A stretch of 64,000 nt of DNA from Sympetrum striolatum (Eukaryota > Arthropoda > Insecta > Odonata > Libellulidae). The DNA is taken from NCBI GenBank assembly GCA_947579665.1, contig OX388343.1, positions 86,780,254-86,844,253 of the forward strand. The letters run 5' to 3'. Position numbers and translations under genes: made by a program. Position 1 is the stretch's first letter; every line of letters begins with the position of its first letter. Below, one piece after another: positions 48,019-61,118 of the stretch. The notes below the pieces were generated by a model, which saw only the letters and a program-made list of their open reading frames with translations, ran no database searches and was not told the origin of the DNA.

Positions 48019-48694
48019 TTAATTACAGACAAGTTTTTGACATACATCGCACACTTTTCTAGTTTTTCTTCTCCTTCTTATCAATCGCTTATAGCACAGG
48101 TGACAGCTCCCATTGATGTTCTTTCTCCCGGAGCTGTCCGATGTAGATGCACCAAGAGTAGAATCCTCCGCAATAACTGGCTGCCCGATAACACTTTCAA
48201 TCGCTATCTTTGTTTTAATACATAACTTGCAAATTTTGTAATCTTTGCTAAATTACTGGCTTCGCCAGTTCTTCACTTAATTTTCGCATAAATCTACGTC
48301 GTTGGTTGGTTTTTGACGTCAGCATTTCGTTGTTTTCATAGTATATCCGATAGGATGCAGAAGTAGCTACGTCGATTATATTGAAAAACATAGCTAGCGG
48401 CCATCTCAAAGTGCGGCATTTTATTGTATACCTAATAATCATCTGGTCCTTTGTATCACCTCCAGATTTAAACTTACTGTAATACAAAATTATATGGGGC
48501 TTCTTCTTACCACTTTCATAAATATTTATTTCAGAATGCATCGTTGAAATTAAAATAACTGCTTTCCCCTTCTTTGGGACATAAGAGAAAATAATTACTC
48601 TATAGTGGACATTAATTAAGAAAACCTGTGAAGCGTTCGGCTCTCTCAGTAATGTAAATACCAGAAGAAAGCCAGGAGTAGCACTGAAGCACAT
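48019..48694 (-). pseudogene. piggyBac transposase C-terminal remnant
   Basis: On the - strand a 148-codon frame (48694-48248) contains VPKKGKAVILISTMHSE, then GKKKPHI, then KFKSGGDTKDQM and TLRWPLAMFFNIIDVA. This matches the region of piggyBac transposases around the third catalytic aspartate (family pattern GGVDxxDQ), and the aspartate is present. A stop interrupts after KPVI. In another frame downstream (ending at TAA 48019-48021) a cysteine-rich tail follows: CHLC, a run of arginines, then CDVC and a final C, like the C-terminal zinc-binding domain of the family. The first two catalytic aspartates and the N-terminus are not found in the core. The frame break, internal stop and large 5' deletion mark a pseudogene. 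Confidence 0.82.
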
Positions 48695-48871
48695 ATATTC
48701 AGTTTCTACGAAACATAAGGGTAAGAAAGATGATCAATAAGATAAGATAATAAGGAAAAATACGAAACGTAATTGATATGATTAGGCCTAGCTTCGCAGA
48801 CCATGGCGATAGAAAGAAAGCCTCTCTGAGGGACGGAGTGTACAAAAGCTCGAGATGCAAGACCAATAATT

Positions 48872-49634
48872 CGGCAACACTGCTGCACAATGCGAATCCC
48901 GGCGTTAAATATAAATTCGTATAAAAAAATCCGCTAATTTGTTGTGAAAAATAATTATTTACCGTGAAAACTCATTTCGAAATTTTTCTAACGAACCCAA
49001 TTTTGTATTTCTACGGCTATCCACTTCCGAGAAAAAGTTGTTTTACAAAATCGACAACAACTTTTTATTGTTTCATATAAATATTCTGAAACTTCGTATT
49101 TTAATTACTAATGCCCGTATTAATATTCTATCAAAATATCTTTGTGATTGAAGAAACAGTTTTTGAGGAACAAACGTTCAAAAAGAGCACTCCGTGAAAC
49201 AGCTCGTAAAAATGGGCACTTTTCCGTTCCATCTATGATAAACACCAAATGTTATGAAAACAGAAATAATTAGCTTATATGGTTACACGCGCAATAGCAC
49301 GTACTAAACGTTGATATCACTTGTTTTTTTGTGCCATTTCTACTTTAAATTTTACAAGACTTCAAATTTGAATTTTTAATGAAAAAAAAGGAATTCAGGC
49401 GTCAAGAACCGAAGAATAAACATACCTTTCTAATTTTGTTAATTGTAGAAGTTCTAACCGGTCAAATGATATAAAAATGACTTTAATACCTTCATAAAAT
49501 ATATATTTATTAAATAAAATGTTTAGAGAACGAATTCCTTTACAAATGTGTTCAAAAATGAGATCTAAAGAGGTGGGTACCCGGGTACCCCGGGTGCCCA
49601 ACAACGTAGGTAAAGTTGGGTGCCTACACAAGGG
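48872..49634 (-). repeat. Right inverted arm of the piggyBac element
   Basis: The reverse-complement partner of 46786-47722. The two arms differ by scattered substitutions and small indels rather than being identical. Confidence 0.8.
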
Positions 49635-49638
49635 TTAA

Positions 49639-50849
49639 CTTGACTTTTAACGTAAGAAAATCAATCGAAAACGGAAATACTTTCGTACTTGTGAATAAAC
49701 GATTGAAAATTTCAAGAATTCCTTCATCATGCTCCAAAAATATTTTAATACTATTTTTACGGCATAAAATGTAATCTAGTAATGGAAATGTCATCATCGA
49801 GGAAATTTTAATGTTGCAATTGTTCAGATTTAATTGCCTAAAGGAACTATATCTTGTGCTCAATGGGGGAGAGAGAGCCGTAGAATTTTTTTATAATATA
49901 AAAGCATATATATAAGCATACTAATCACAGATGGAAAACAACATAAATATATATGGTTAAACTGCAAAAGCCCAAAATTTATAGAGCTTCAGTGAATTAT
50001 TTGCTGAGAAAATTATAAGATTGGCAGCTATTGTTTATCACTATATTCTAAAGAATTATCTACCACCATATGCCAAATTTATACCAGCTGATAAATTTTT
50101 CTAGGAACAAATTATAATAGAGAAGTAAAAGTGAGTGGTACTCTTATCGTGGTCAAAGTTTTTCTTAAAGTATACGTGTACTCGATTGCAATTGGAAATT
50201 TAACCACGCCGTATGTTTTAATGTAGGTCAGCCATCCAGAGATAAGACAAATAGAAAAACAGATGCAAGATTTCTCTCGAATCTATAGTTGTGAAATTTC
50301 TATATCCGAGGAATTTTTCTGCGCCTTTTTTATAGCAAAACATTAAGTTCATATCATATGCCATAGCTAAATATATGTTGATTATAGAAAGTTGTACGTA
50401 TCACGAGCACATTATTTATTTATGTATAGATTGTCCTATTTCAGAAATCCTAAGATAACTCTTATCACAGAGATTAGGATGATTGGATGACTATCCGAAA
50501 GCAATGCAAATTTTTGAGGATAAGAATTTTATCAGATTAGAAAAGAATTCCATGCTACTATTTTAGCGTGTCCTTGAAGTTTACGTAATATTTACAACAA
50601 CTTACTGGATGTTAGAAATATCATTCCTGCGTTCAGTTATTTAGAGTTATGAATCTCTAAATTCTCAACTTACATTTATCGAGATTTGAATCTTTAAAGC
50701 TAATATTGCAGACACTGAAAGGTCAAAAGAGCAATTTTCGCAGTCTCTTTCACTCCTAGTTTAACAATAATACAGTATAAAGTAATAAAATACAGGATTC
50801 TGGCGTTTCTATATATATATTTATAACTGCGGGAAGATTTATTCCTATA
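49639..50849. other. Intergenic, nothing recognised
   Basis: AT-rich sequence right of the piggyBac element. No coding frame or repeat supported. Confidence 0.5.
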
Positions 50850-50874
50850 ATTCATATATAGATATGACCTTCGG

Positions 50875-51135
50875 ATAGCCAATTAGGTGGCGTGTTTGTT
50901 TTCGATGGAAGCGGTCCAAGATTTATCGATGTCCACCCAGTATCACGATGAATATGGGTATCTATCTGCATTGAGAGGTATCGAGGTCCTGTCTGGAAAA
51001 GCCAAATACGGCGGCGTGGGAGTCGATGCCCTAACCACGTGTCGTGAATGCCACCGCATTGGCAATATCCCTCAATGGGGTGCCGCACCATGAACTTGAC
51101 TTATAGATATGAGACCAGATATCATAACTCATGGA
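50875..51135 (+). other. CpG-rich segment followed by a strong splice donor, unexplained
   Basis: A G/C-rich block in AT-rich flanks stays open on both strands (about 50887-51093 + and 50852-51091 -). On the + strand it is followed by CTCAA|GTAAGTATT near 51150, a near-consensus donor. The + frame from ATG 50905 gives a 62-aa peptide containing CREC, with no known domain. It could be an untranslated or short-coding first exon, or a repeat fragment. Confidence 0.25.
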
Positions 51136-51149
51136 CGAGATAAAACTCA

Positions 51150-54100
51150 AGTAAGTATTCATAAACGATTGTCTTTTTATTTGTATGCATTAAATTGCGC
51201 GCAGGCCTTTTTTTGATAAGAATTGCTAGATAAAAGAAAATTAAAAGATTTAATTTTTACTCGTGAATATCACAGCTCTCAAGTAATTTTAAGTCCATAG
51301 TAGCACTTCATCCAATTCATTTTTACTCTATATTATCTTTAAATTTTCAAATGGACATTTCAGGGAATATTGGTATATTTATATCAATTTAAATACGAAC
51401 AGCATTAAGAGGATGTAATTTTTCTCGGAATTTTATAAAATATTTAGTTTACTGGCGATAATCGCCAATGTAAATGTTTTATAATCTTTTATTCTTCGAC
51501 ATACAGACTTCGTAACTCATCGTTGTATAATCTGTTTGTCAATTTTAATTTGAATAAATCAATAAAATATTTAAAATAGCCTTTACAACTGCTAAGTGAA
51601 CAGTGAAATATTACAAAACTTTAAGCCACTATATGAGGTAACATTGCCAAGTAGCAATAATAAAAACAATCAAAAAGTGTGTGATATTTTGCAACGCTAC
51701 GGAACTATAATAGTTGAGGTCAGCCTGAATAGAGCTTAAAAAGTTTTCTTCTTAAAGTTTCAAAAAATTTAACCAAGGTAACCATCACGTCATAATGAAT
51801 CACATCAAATCATAGGATCATGTCCTTATTCGTAAAAGCGAAATTAAAAAATCAACCATTCGAACATAAAAATGCTACTAAAATTTACGAAAAGACCTCC
51901 TAAATAATCACTTTTTGAACTTCACTTAAATACCGGCAGTTTCTAGTTTCGACTGAACCAATCATCATAATATAAATTCAAAAATATCTTCGACCTCATT
52001 TTAAAAGGCGAATCTGTCATAATTGTTTAATAGTAAACGAATGCGTTACAGCGAAATAACTTACTGTATACAGCGTTCAGGTCCTTTTCAGGAATTATTA
52101 GGTTGGTATGAGAGACAATCCCTCTATTTCAGCTGCGGTTTCTTGCACAAAGTAGTTTGCGTTCAAAGGAATCCAATTGGAAAATCGCTAACGCCCCACA
52201 GTGGAAAGATAGACTTGAAGATTCGCTGCTGTGAGTGGTGATCACAAAAGTATGCACGAAGTGTTCTGAGGGAGAGCCCAAAGCGTTATCAGCTGGTCCT
52301 TCAGATACTCGCTCTTGTGCCCCATGTTTTTATTTTTCTAACTTCGTCTATTTAGTTCGTGAATCAGCAATCTGAAGAGTTCAACCGTTAAGAAAATATC
52401 TTTGCGGTTATCCATAAGAGTCTCAAGGGTATGAAACAGGCGAACCTAAACAGAGATTTTCATGCTTTTCATTGAACCTTTCCGTGGAATACTATATTTT
52501 TTCATTGTATTCAGAGCGTGATTGAAAGATGCACAATAGTTGATATTATATAATTTTAATCAAGTCCCAAATATTATAAACAAAAATTAGCTTCTAATCA
52601 AGAGCCGCAAGGTAGAATTATTGTTACAGATAAGTGAATCACTGCGGTTTATTTTTAAGTTGTTTAAAAAAATATAATTTATACTCATATATAAGATTAT
52701 ATGTAGTATATATACTGCAAATTTGGGTGCAGTCACATTCTCAATATTTTATTGAGAATCCTTTGGCAACACTTCTATTAAATGGGCAAAAGGACACTAA
52801 AATTATCGCATAATTTCCTAATCCTCCAATTAAGTCGTTAGATCAGAAATGTGGCCTATGAAAGATGACGTATTAATATATGTATATAAAATGTTATCAG
52901 GCCATGAATATACTGTATTTTATCGAGACTTTTCACAATAAAGTTAGAAAGACAAAACAGGATATAAATGGATTTCCTCCTAAACACTGACAAATATTCT
53001 CCTTATTACAATATGTTATTGAAGATGATTGAGAGACACAATCATTTGGTTTAGTCCATGATCTTCCTTCAATGAAACATTCAATCTTTCTATTTCACCG
53101 CATCATATTCTTTTTTACATCTAATTTAACTGCTACAATATATTTCAATAAATCTAACAACGGATTATCCAAACTTATCTTCTCTAAATTCGAGAGAATT
53201 TACTCGTATCACTTGTTTATTGAAATAGAATGAGGTTTCAGTCCCAAAATAGTTATCGTGGAATCGTAATTTCACAGATTAAACACAGATTTATGTATAT
53301 ATATATCTATCTTCATCAGTGTGTATTTGCGATAAGCATTTATGAAATCTGGTAATCAGATTTAATAGAATATGCGATTCTTATAAGTGGTCAATGTAGG
53401 ATGGAGACAGATTCGGTTTAAAATAAGCACACTGGTTATTTGAACTTTACATCCATGCTTCGTGACAACTATCTTATTTTGTTCGGTTTATCTGGGTTCG
53501 AAGATCAGAATTATGTACTCAATAATACCAAGTGTATTTTGGGATAAAGTATGTACTATCTTCTCATTCCCTGGTGTTCAGGAGGAGCAGGTATTATCTT
53601 TCCATTCCAAATTTTAGAAACGCGTACGGTCAAACGTGCGGGAGACAAGTGATTCATTTTTTGAGGATTTTGACATTAGTATGAATCAAAGAATTATTTA
53701 TCCATCAGTTTGCAAACGGTTAACATCTAGTTGACTCAGATTTCGTAAAAATATATATGAAACGCCATTGTTAACGCAAATAAAGTTAGAAGTATACTTT
53801 TATTCTGTACTCTTGCTACTACCTAAATTCACTTTTAAACGCTACGAAATAAAAGTAATTTTGACCCTGAACCGTGTAACGTGAAAACATGAGTTTAAAT
53901 GAGAATTAGAGAAAAATGAGCCAAAAACTGAAATGTGCAACCAGGTAATCCTGAAAAAGAACTCAAAGGAAATAAATTTGAATGCAAACTCGGAAAACCG
54001 GCAACGAGATCCAAAGTGACGCTTTTTCTTTGTTCTGGTGGTTCTGGTATTCTATCGTAGCAAGATGATTCATAGTCACACACGTATCGTGCGACTGAAA

Positions 54101-54183
54101 CTATCACTGATCTCAGTTTTCAGCGTCTCCCACTTCTAACTTATTTGCTAGATCTATTACCATGAAATCATCATGTTTTGGAA
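51150..54183. other. Intergenic, nothing recognised
   Basis: AT-rich sequence. A 72-codon stretch at 52023-52241 starts on a non-ATG codon and has no known motif. Confidence 0.5.
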
Positions 54184-54324
54184 CTTGTTAAGGAAGCTCT
54201 TGGTGGCAAGAACTTACACATATACGACGAGGTGAAAACAGTGATACATACAAGGTGGTTCAGTCAACCGAAACATTTATTTTGTAGAGGAATCAAAACC
54301 CCCGAGAAGTGGTGGCGTAAATGA
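54184..54324 (+). pseudogene. mariner transposase C-terminal fragment
   Basis: The frame starting at 54184 reads LVKEALGGKNL, then DEVKTVIHT, then FSQPKHLFCRGIKT and EKWWRK before a stop. This is the ordered pattern of the C terminus of mariner transposases (LKEALGG..., DEEVK..., W...QPKxFF..GI..L..RW.KC). The catalytic DD(D/E) region is not found upstream, so it is a short dead fragment. No inverted-repeat ends were located. Confidence 0.6.
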
Positions 54325-55003
54325 ATGAAACATGGACTAAATTAAAAGGTGATGATAAAAGTCCATTTTTATTTTCTATTTTCTCAATAAAAAAGTTTCA
54401 ATGTTACTTTCAGACGTACCCATACTATTGTTACTATTTTCAGTGAAGCTTAAGTTACTCGAAAATGTTCTGAAGCTGTATAAACTATGTTTCTGATCAG
54501 ATCATTTGTGCACTTAGATATAAACGGATGCGAGAAATTTACCAGTACCCGATACCCGGGGCAAATGCATTACTGGGGGCATAATGCGCAATTATCAGAT
54601 CAAAATCTGAAATTTTCTGCAGTTTCGTAAGTAGCAGAAATATCCTTTTATTACGAAATAACTGGAGATGTGTTACAATAGAAAATTTAAGTAAACACTT
54701 AACGAAATAAGAGTAGAGAAAATATTATTATTCATGGCTGTCGATTTAATCCTACGAGTACAAATGCTTTTGAAAGCATTTAGTCTCTTTATTTAAGTCT
54801 CTCATTATTTACGAATTTTAAATTACTGTATTGGTGTGATTTTCTTCGTGTATGCGCAGAGCCTCTTTTAATTATTATTATATTGGACAGTTATTAGGAG
54901 GGGTTATGCTTGAGTGGACTCTCTTCCATCTAACCTTGTGTGTAATTTGTTCATAAGGTTTTATAATATAAAACGGGCAAAAAACTGAAAATATTTATAG
55001 AAG
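54325..55003. other. Intergenic, nothing recognised
   Basis: AT-rich sequence between the mariner fragment and a MITE. Confidence 0.5.
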
Positions 55004-55651
55004 TAAAGTGGAACCTCGGTTCGCGAACTTAATCTGTTCCTGGACCCTGGCCGTGATCCTAATTGGTCGTGAACCGAGACAATTTCTCCCGTTGAAATTA
55101 ATTTAAATACAATTAATCCGTTCCAGACTCTGAAACTATGTAGTTTTGTTAAGAATGCACGCAAATTACATGTAAAATTAGTTATAAAAATAAATAAAAA
55201 ATTAAATTTTAATACTTTACGTGAATATTATTTTTTAAAAATTTTTTCCTTAATTCGTCTTTATGAGCGTCATTGACTGCGATCAGTCAATAGCTTGCGT
55301 ATACGGAAGAAGACCCATATGGGATAAAAGAATAAAAGAAAATTCGAAATAAATATAAAATACAGTAATTTGAATTTAAGATAGCTAAATGTTATTATAT
55401 TGCTATGGAATTTGTCCTGTTTCACTGAAAAAGTAATCCGCAAATTGCTCACGAACTGTGTTCACTGATCAACCTGTCTGCAACTGTTTCACAGGAACGA
55501 TGCTGTGTTATGTCGGGGTTGCCTTCTGAACTGGTCGGCAGCCTTAGTCGTGAATAAAGTACGCCAACAGAGTCAAAATTTGGTTGCCAAAGCTGGTCGT
55601 AAACAGAGTTGGTCGTAAACAGAGGTGGTCGTGAACCTAGGTTCCACTGTA
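55004..55651. mobile_element. MITE with AGTGGAACCTCGGTTC-type terminal inverted repeats
   Basis: The left end reads TAAAGTGGAACCTCGGTTCG and the right end, reversed, reads TACAGTGGAACCTAGGTTCA. TA is present at each border. The 648-bp interior has no transposase frame. Ends of this kind with TA duplication suggest a Tc1/mariner or pogo-like non-autonomous element. Near the right tip a 16-bp unit (GGTCGTAAACAGAGTT) occurs in tandem, followed by the related GGTCGTGAACC of the tip itself. Confidence 0.65.
55595..55637. repeat. Subterminal 16-bp tandem repeat in the MITE
   Basis: Two full copies of GGTCGTAAACAGAGKT run into a third partial copy, GGTCGTGAACC, which forms part of the right terminal repeat. 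Confidence 0.7.
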
Positions 55652-58600
55652 TTTGGTTCGTGGGAAAATATCTCCAGAATCAGAGGTTGATAGAGAGAAT
55701 ACCCACCTTACTGGAAAAGACCCCCATAAAAAATGGGCGTATTTTCCATATGATATTCCCTGAAAGATTTTTTTTCCTAATAAGAGAGAAAAAATATAAT
55801 TATATGGATAAATAGTAGAGCCAGTATAGTAAAGGCCGAGAAACAGTAGATGGAGTTAACCGGATGAGCTCTTGCTGTGAAAGTGAAAAATTTTCACTAA
55901 GAATATGAATGAATAATAAATGAGCTTGACGTGAGAATAATTAAAATCGAATTGAAGGTTAGAATGTATGGATAGATAATATGAAGTACGAATTGTATTA
56001 TCTTATCATCTTCAGTTCATACTTATGGAGATACCATCTTTTTGAAGGTTGTGATGATTATGGGGAAACTGTTCTTTGAACTGAATATCCATTCCTTTTT
56101 TCTGGCACATTAAAAATTTATCTGTGTTTGCTTTAAATTTGATAGAAGTAAGAGTTGTTATATATATGAATGAATGAATACTGTTTTTGTATAAATTTGA
56201 GGAAATCATAATTCTAAGACATTCACCTTCTCAAAAGCGTCATGCTCTACGGTATCAATTTATAATATTTTTGGCCTTCCTCTACATTTTTCTCACCAGT
56301 TACTTGTATTTTGCTACTTTTACTATCTATTATTCCTCTTTGAGATAATTTTATTCGCATTTTCTCATTAATAATTAGCTATTTAAATTAATCACACAAT
56401 GGTACAGGAGTCGATAGAAGAGATGAGAATAAATTTTAGGTTAAACTTGCTCTGTTAATTTAAAGATAATACGCTCTTGAAAGATGAGGTAGATTTTATA
56501 TGCTCACTTCGTCACGTGTGCTGAGAAAATACTGCAATAAAATTAGGGAAATAGATGCACCAACTAACTGCTTCAATTATGAATTTTCCATGGACAAAAA
56601 AACCAACGGTGACAGATTAGTAAAGACCATTAATCCAAACGCTGGAAGGCGACTCGTAGGATAAAGATATATATTGCATGCATTCCGTTGAATTCACTCC
56701 TTCTGCTTAAAATTCTTCGTTTGTTACTTAGCTATAGTTTTAATTATTTTATCTAAATGCTTATCCTGCTGCTGAACTTAGCATTCCCACGTATTGCTGT
56801 ATGAACTGATTATTGCGGTTCTTACTTGATATTTATGTCTACTTTTCTTCTTTTGTGATTGTTGTTCGAAATTTTTATGATATGTGAAATAGAAATAATA
56901 TCTAGAGTTATAAAAAGTATTAATATCCTAATTTCAGATAGAAACAAAATAAATGCAGAGAAAGTGAAATGGCAATGGGGCAATAAATGGATGAAAGAAG
57001 ATACATAACTCCCGTATTCATAGTTTATTCAATAAAGCTTTACTAAGGTAAAGTTTCTAAAGTAAAAACTATGAACTAGGCCGGCAGTATTTGATAGTCA
57101 CAATTATTCAGGAGATGAACCAATGTGAGGTTTTGGAGAATTACTGCTACGGATCATAAATTATTCCATGGATTTTGAGAAGCCTCGTTTAGGCATTCTT
57201 TGGGCAGTATAATGACAGGAGGCGATGAATCCACAAATAAGGCCTGAAAATGAGAGATGGCAGAAGTGGAACTGAAATATTAAAATAGACTAAAGATGAT
57301 GTGCTAAAAGTTATGGATTATTAAATATAATAACGTAAGGGAGCGCCTGGAAAAGCAACCCGCAATGCCTAATTAGGGTTACCTCTCGCCTAGGATACCT
57401 TACCGGGTATCAATTTTTGCAAGGGTAACCAGGCTAATGAAAGATATGCCCTCCTTTCTGTCATGCAAAATATCGCAAGGAAATATCTAAGATAGGCTAA
57501 GATAGAGTGGCCTCCAGATAGTGCGAATTCGTTTAGCTCGCGGTATGAGACGCTATCCAGGATGCACCAGGTGGAGGCGAACTAGCATTACACTCTTACA
57601 CCCTAATCTGTTTATAATTACATATTTTTATTTCCATTTTGTCATGCGTACCATACGATAAATAAAAAATAAATGTCATTCTTGGTTACTTTTCATTCTC
57701 AGTTCTCCAGTAATTTGAAAATTTTGGTCTTTTGTGCAGCTTTTTCCTTTCAGCTTGGCATCGAGGGTTGCATGAATGGTAGCCTCCATTGGACGTAAAT
57801 TTTACGGCGCGAATAGTTTTCAGAGACGGTAATGAGAACTTTATTGCATTGATAAAGGTATTCGTACTACTGCATTCCCTCTTGCTAGACGGAAGTGATT
57901 TCCGTTGCCAATTACCCATTTTTGTCTCAACTTGTAAGAAAAGTGACCTAAGTCTATTTTTATGGATCTATTCCACCATGAAAGGAATAGAGGTTTTATT
58001 CGAACTTAAACTATTCTAACACTTAAAGTGACGATTTGGTTCCGATTTCGTGAGTTTGTTCCCAACATCTACGATAAAGAAAACAATTAGTGAAAAGAGG
58101 TAGAGTGAATAAGACCATAAATGACGTAAATTACAATAAATGAGGTCACAAGATAAACCATAAAAGCATGTTGAGATATCCGATGCGCATTTTGCCTTTT
58201 AACATAAATCATTAATCCTCATTTCATTGAAAAGGAAATTTAAATTTAAAATCAGGTAGATACAGTCAATCCAGCATTGCATACATATGGATGAAAAAGT
58301 ACACAATATTTCTTTGGTTAATATGCAGTTATTACATAATGCTAACACCGCCCTTAACGCTTTGGAAAATTTATATATTTATATTATATAATTTATATAT
58401 AATTAGAGACTACATTATGAATTCAGACGTTGATATTAATAAAACCTTATTATTATAATATTATAAAACCAGTTAGGTAGTATAGTATAAAACCAGGTAA
58501 AACCGTATAAATACAGTTTTTTTGGATGCAGTCAGTTAATTGCTTCGTTTTTCCTTTGTTGTCTCATACCTCCACTACTTGATACAATTTGTCATCCCTC

Positions 58601-60953
58601 TACTGCCTCTGAGAATGCCTTGATCGGAGGCAAAATGCGTATCGGGTGTCTCAACAGGTTATTATGGTTTTTTAGTTTGACCCTAATTACAATTTATATG
58701 AGAATTAAACACCGGTTAAGGCCTTGCTAGGAAATAAAATATCACATATAATTTTAACGCACTGAATTAAACACATTTTTATTTTAAACGTATTAGTTGC
58801 CTGATTTATCCACTCGAATCAAATGATTATGGTCTGTATGATGAACTTAATGCATGGATACAGTACGACTTGCTTATAGTTTTGTCATTGAATTCGCAGC
58901 ATTTTCTCAATGAATTATTGTGATAAGATCTCCATTGGTTATATGCTGTATCTCAGGAAATTATACTTGGAATCAAAGAACTGATTGATCAAAAACTTGT
59001 GATTTCTTTTCAGAATAACAAACTATTCAGAAACGTTCACAAATAAGTTGATCTTAAAAAAATGACAAAACCTCCTCTCTCGCCTCCCTTATCGACAAGA
59101 CATTTAGGTTAAGCCTCGCGCATCTCATATCGAAGCTTTCCTTAAATATGTGTTAAAATGTGGCCTTCCAGGAACTTAATGCAAGCCTCCATTTTGGAAT
59201 GCCCGAACTTAACTGCTCCTCCCCATATTCTTACCTGATCCTTATCCCTCTACTCGTAAAGTTTTTAAAATTCTGAGTTAAATTCTGCGTGTTAGAATTG
59301 GTTACTTTAAAAACAAATTGCTATACTTTGTCACATGATGAGTGTATTACTTGAATTTAAAGTAAAGAAATTTTATTTTGTTTTTGCCACTATTAAGAAA
59401 AATTTTTCTCTAAAATCCTAACTGTTACCTCCTCGCTTCGTAAATTAAAATTGCATAATCCGATCAAGAATAACTGCAGCGTTTACGAAATTAACATTCA
59501 TAGAGATATAGAAAAACGGAAATGATTATGTAAATGTATACAAAATACAGTTCCACATGTCACTGATAACTCACAAGATAGATATGGAATAATGATAAAC
59601 AAAATCAATGACTGATGAGTAAACGACTTGAAAAACATAATTCATGTTGCTCTCTCTCTCTCTTAGTTAATATATTTTCGAGGTAATTAATATCCTCTAC
59701 AAAACCTGATCCTGCGGATTCTATCATCAAACACTGGGCTTTTCATTTGATATGTTTTATCAATGAAATGGAGTTTAATATAATTTATCAAGGTAGACTC
59801 AATGTGCTTAATAATTTAAATAAGGCAAAAACTAGAAAACACATAATAAATAAATTATTGGAAGATGTTCAATATATAAAAAATGGGATGTGACTGCTCA
59901 CTGCATGGGAATCTCATATATAATGGAGCGACAATTCGAGACGTAGAAAAATATTTTGGCACTGAGCAGCATTTGCAAGGCCAAGTCGCGGTATCAAAGC
60001 AGTGTCTCCCATGACAATCTTTCTTTCGAGAAAAAATTTAGAAATATCGCGCATTCTAAAGCTATAATTAGAGTGGACGGGAAATAATTTTCGTAAATTC
60101 GATACTACGATATTTCTTGATTCTGGACAACCGTTTGATGGCGAACCAAGCATTGCGTCTGAAAACATCAAATTAATGAGAACCTCTCAGAGGAGCAGCA
60201 GCTTAATTAATAATTAACAGGTGTAACAAAATATAGGCAAAATAGCAATTCAAAAATGTTACTCGCTGAAAAAACTAGTTTCAGTTTCGTTCCACCCGGA
60301 AAGTATTCTTAAGTGCAAAAACTTCACGAGACCGTTCATTACCGATTTTCTGTTTACCACCACTATAGCCTAATAATATCCCATTATCCCTCTCGCAAAT
60401 CTCATTCTGGCAACCTTAAGCATGAGCAAGTGGAAATGTGACCTCTGAGGTAGGATAATGATGTTAATTTATATTTTTTTCTTTTCCTTGAGTATAATTT
60501 CAGTTAAAGATACCTACGTATTTATAAGCTGGCTATTAATGGTTACCATTGATTCTTCCTTATCGAGTCTCACAGAGACAAAATGTGTAAAGAGCACCTT
60601 AAAAACGATATAATTTATTTTTAGCTCTCGGCAGAAATATTCCCAAAAGCAGAAAAGGTTGAATTTCGGGAAATTTTAAAAATTGTTTCGGTTTTGTGGA
60701 TACATAGAATTATTTTATTACATAGCTATCTCCAATTCTTCTTACTAAGTGCCTCCAGAAAAGTTCCTTGTTTCAGTGTTTTACAAATATTTTATTTGAA
60801 GGTTGGCAAATAAAGCTATGCAAAGAGTAATGGCATTTGTCATCTCTTTACTTAAGTATCTAAGAAATCAATTGGATTTTGTTTTCGTCTCTATTACATC
60901 AGAAAGAGTAAGATATACTGCTTTATATTTCATTTAAATTTCATTCCATTTTT
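55652..60953. other. Intergenic, no gene recognised
   Basis: AT-rich sequence. A moderately CpG-rich and partly repetitive stretch around 57340-57560 is unexplained. A (TC)n run lies near 59650-59663. The open stretches at 57686-58019 and 59914-60171 carry no known domain. Confidence 0.5.
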
Positions 60954-61080
60954 ACTTTCTCCATATACGAAGTATAGAGAAAGTATTGTTTTCATGAAAA
61001 AAATCGACTTCGAGATTTCAACGGAAATACATGTTTTGGGGTCCCTAGAACACGTTTTGACCATTTTTGGAATTATGTCT

Positions 61081-61082
61081 GT

Positions 61083-61115
<33 letters not shown>
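61081..61115. repeat. (GT)n microsatellite
   Basis: An almost pure GT run with one A substitution, inside the composite repeat. Confidence 0.9.
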
Positions 61116-61118
61116 ATA

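Larger units (their letters stand above)
46786..49634 (-). mobile_element. Defective piggyBac-family element with very long inverted arms
   Basis: The element is bordered by TTAA on both sides (46782-46785 and 49635-49638), the piggyBac target site. Both tips are CCCTTGTGTAGGCACCC and are perfect inverted copies. Inside the tips, subterminal words built from CACCCGGGTACCC recur (46798-46811, 46978-47001 and 49574-49600 in reverse). The inverted similarity then continues across about 0.94 kb on the left and 0.76 kb on the right. The roughly 1.15-kb core holds a broken transposase on the - strand (48019-48694). It has complete ends but is non-autonomous because the N-terminal and first catalytic parts of the transposase are absent. 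piggyBac elements usually have short inverted repeats, so the arms are unusual. Confidence 0.88.

Noticed and set aside
47932..48225. 97-codon + strand frame in the piggyBac core
   Set aside because: It is the shadow of the antisense transposase tail (the cysteine-rich domain is on the - strand).
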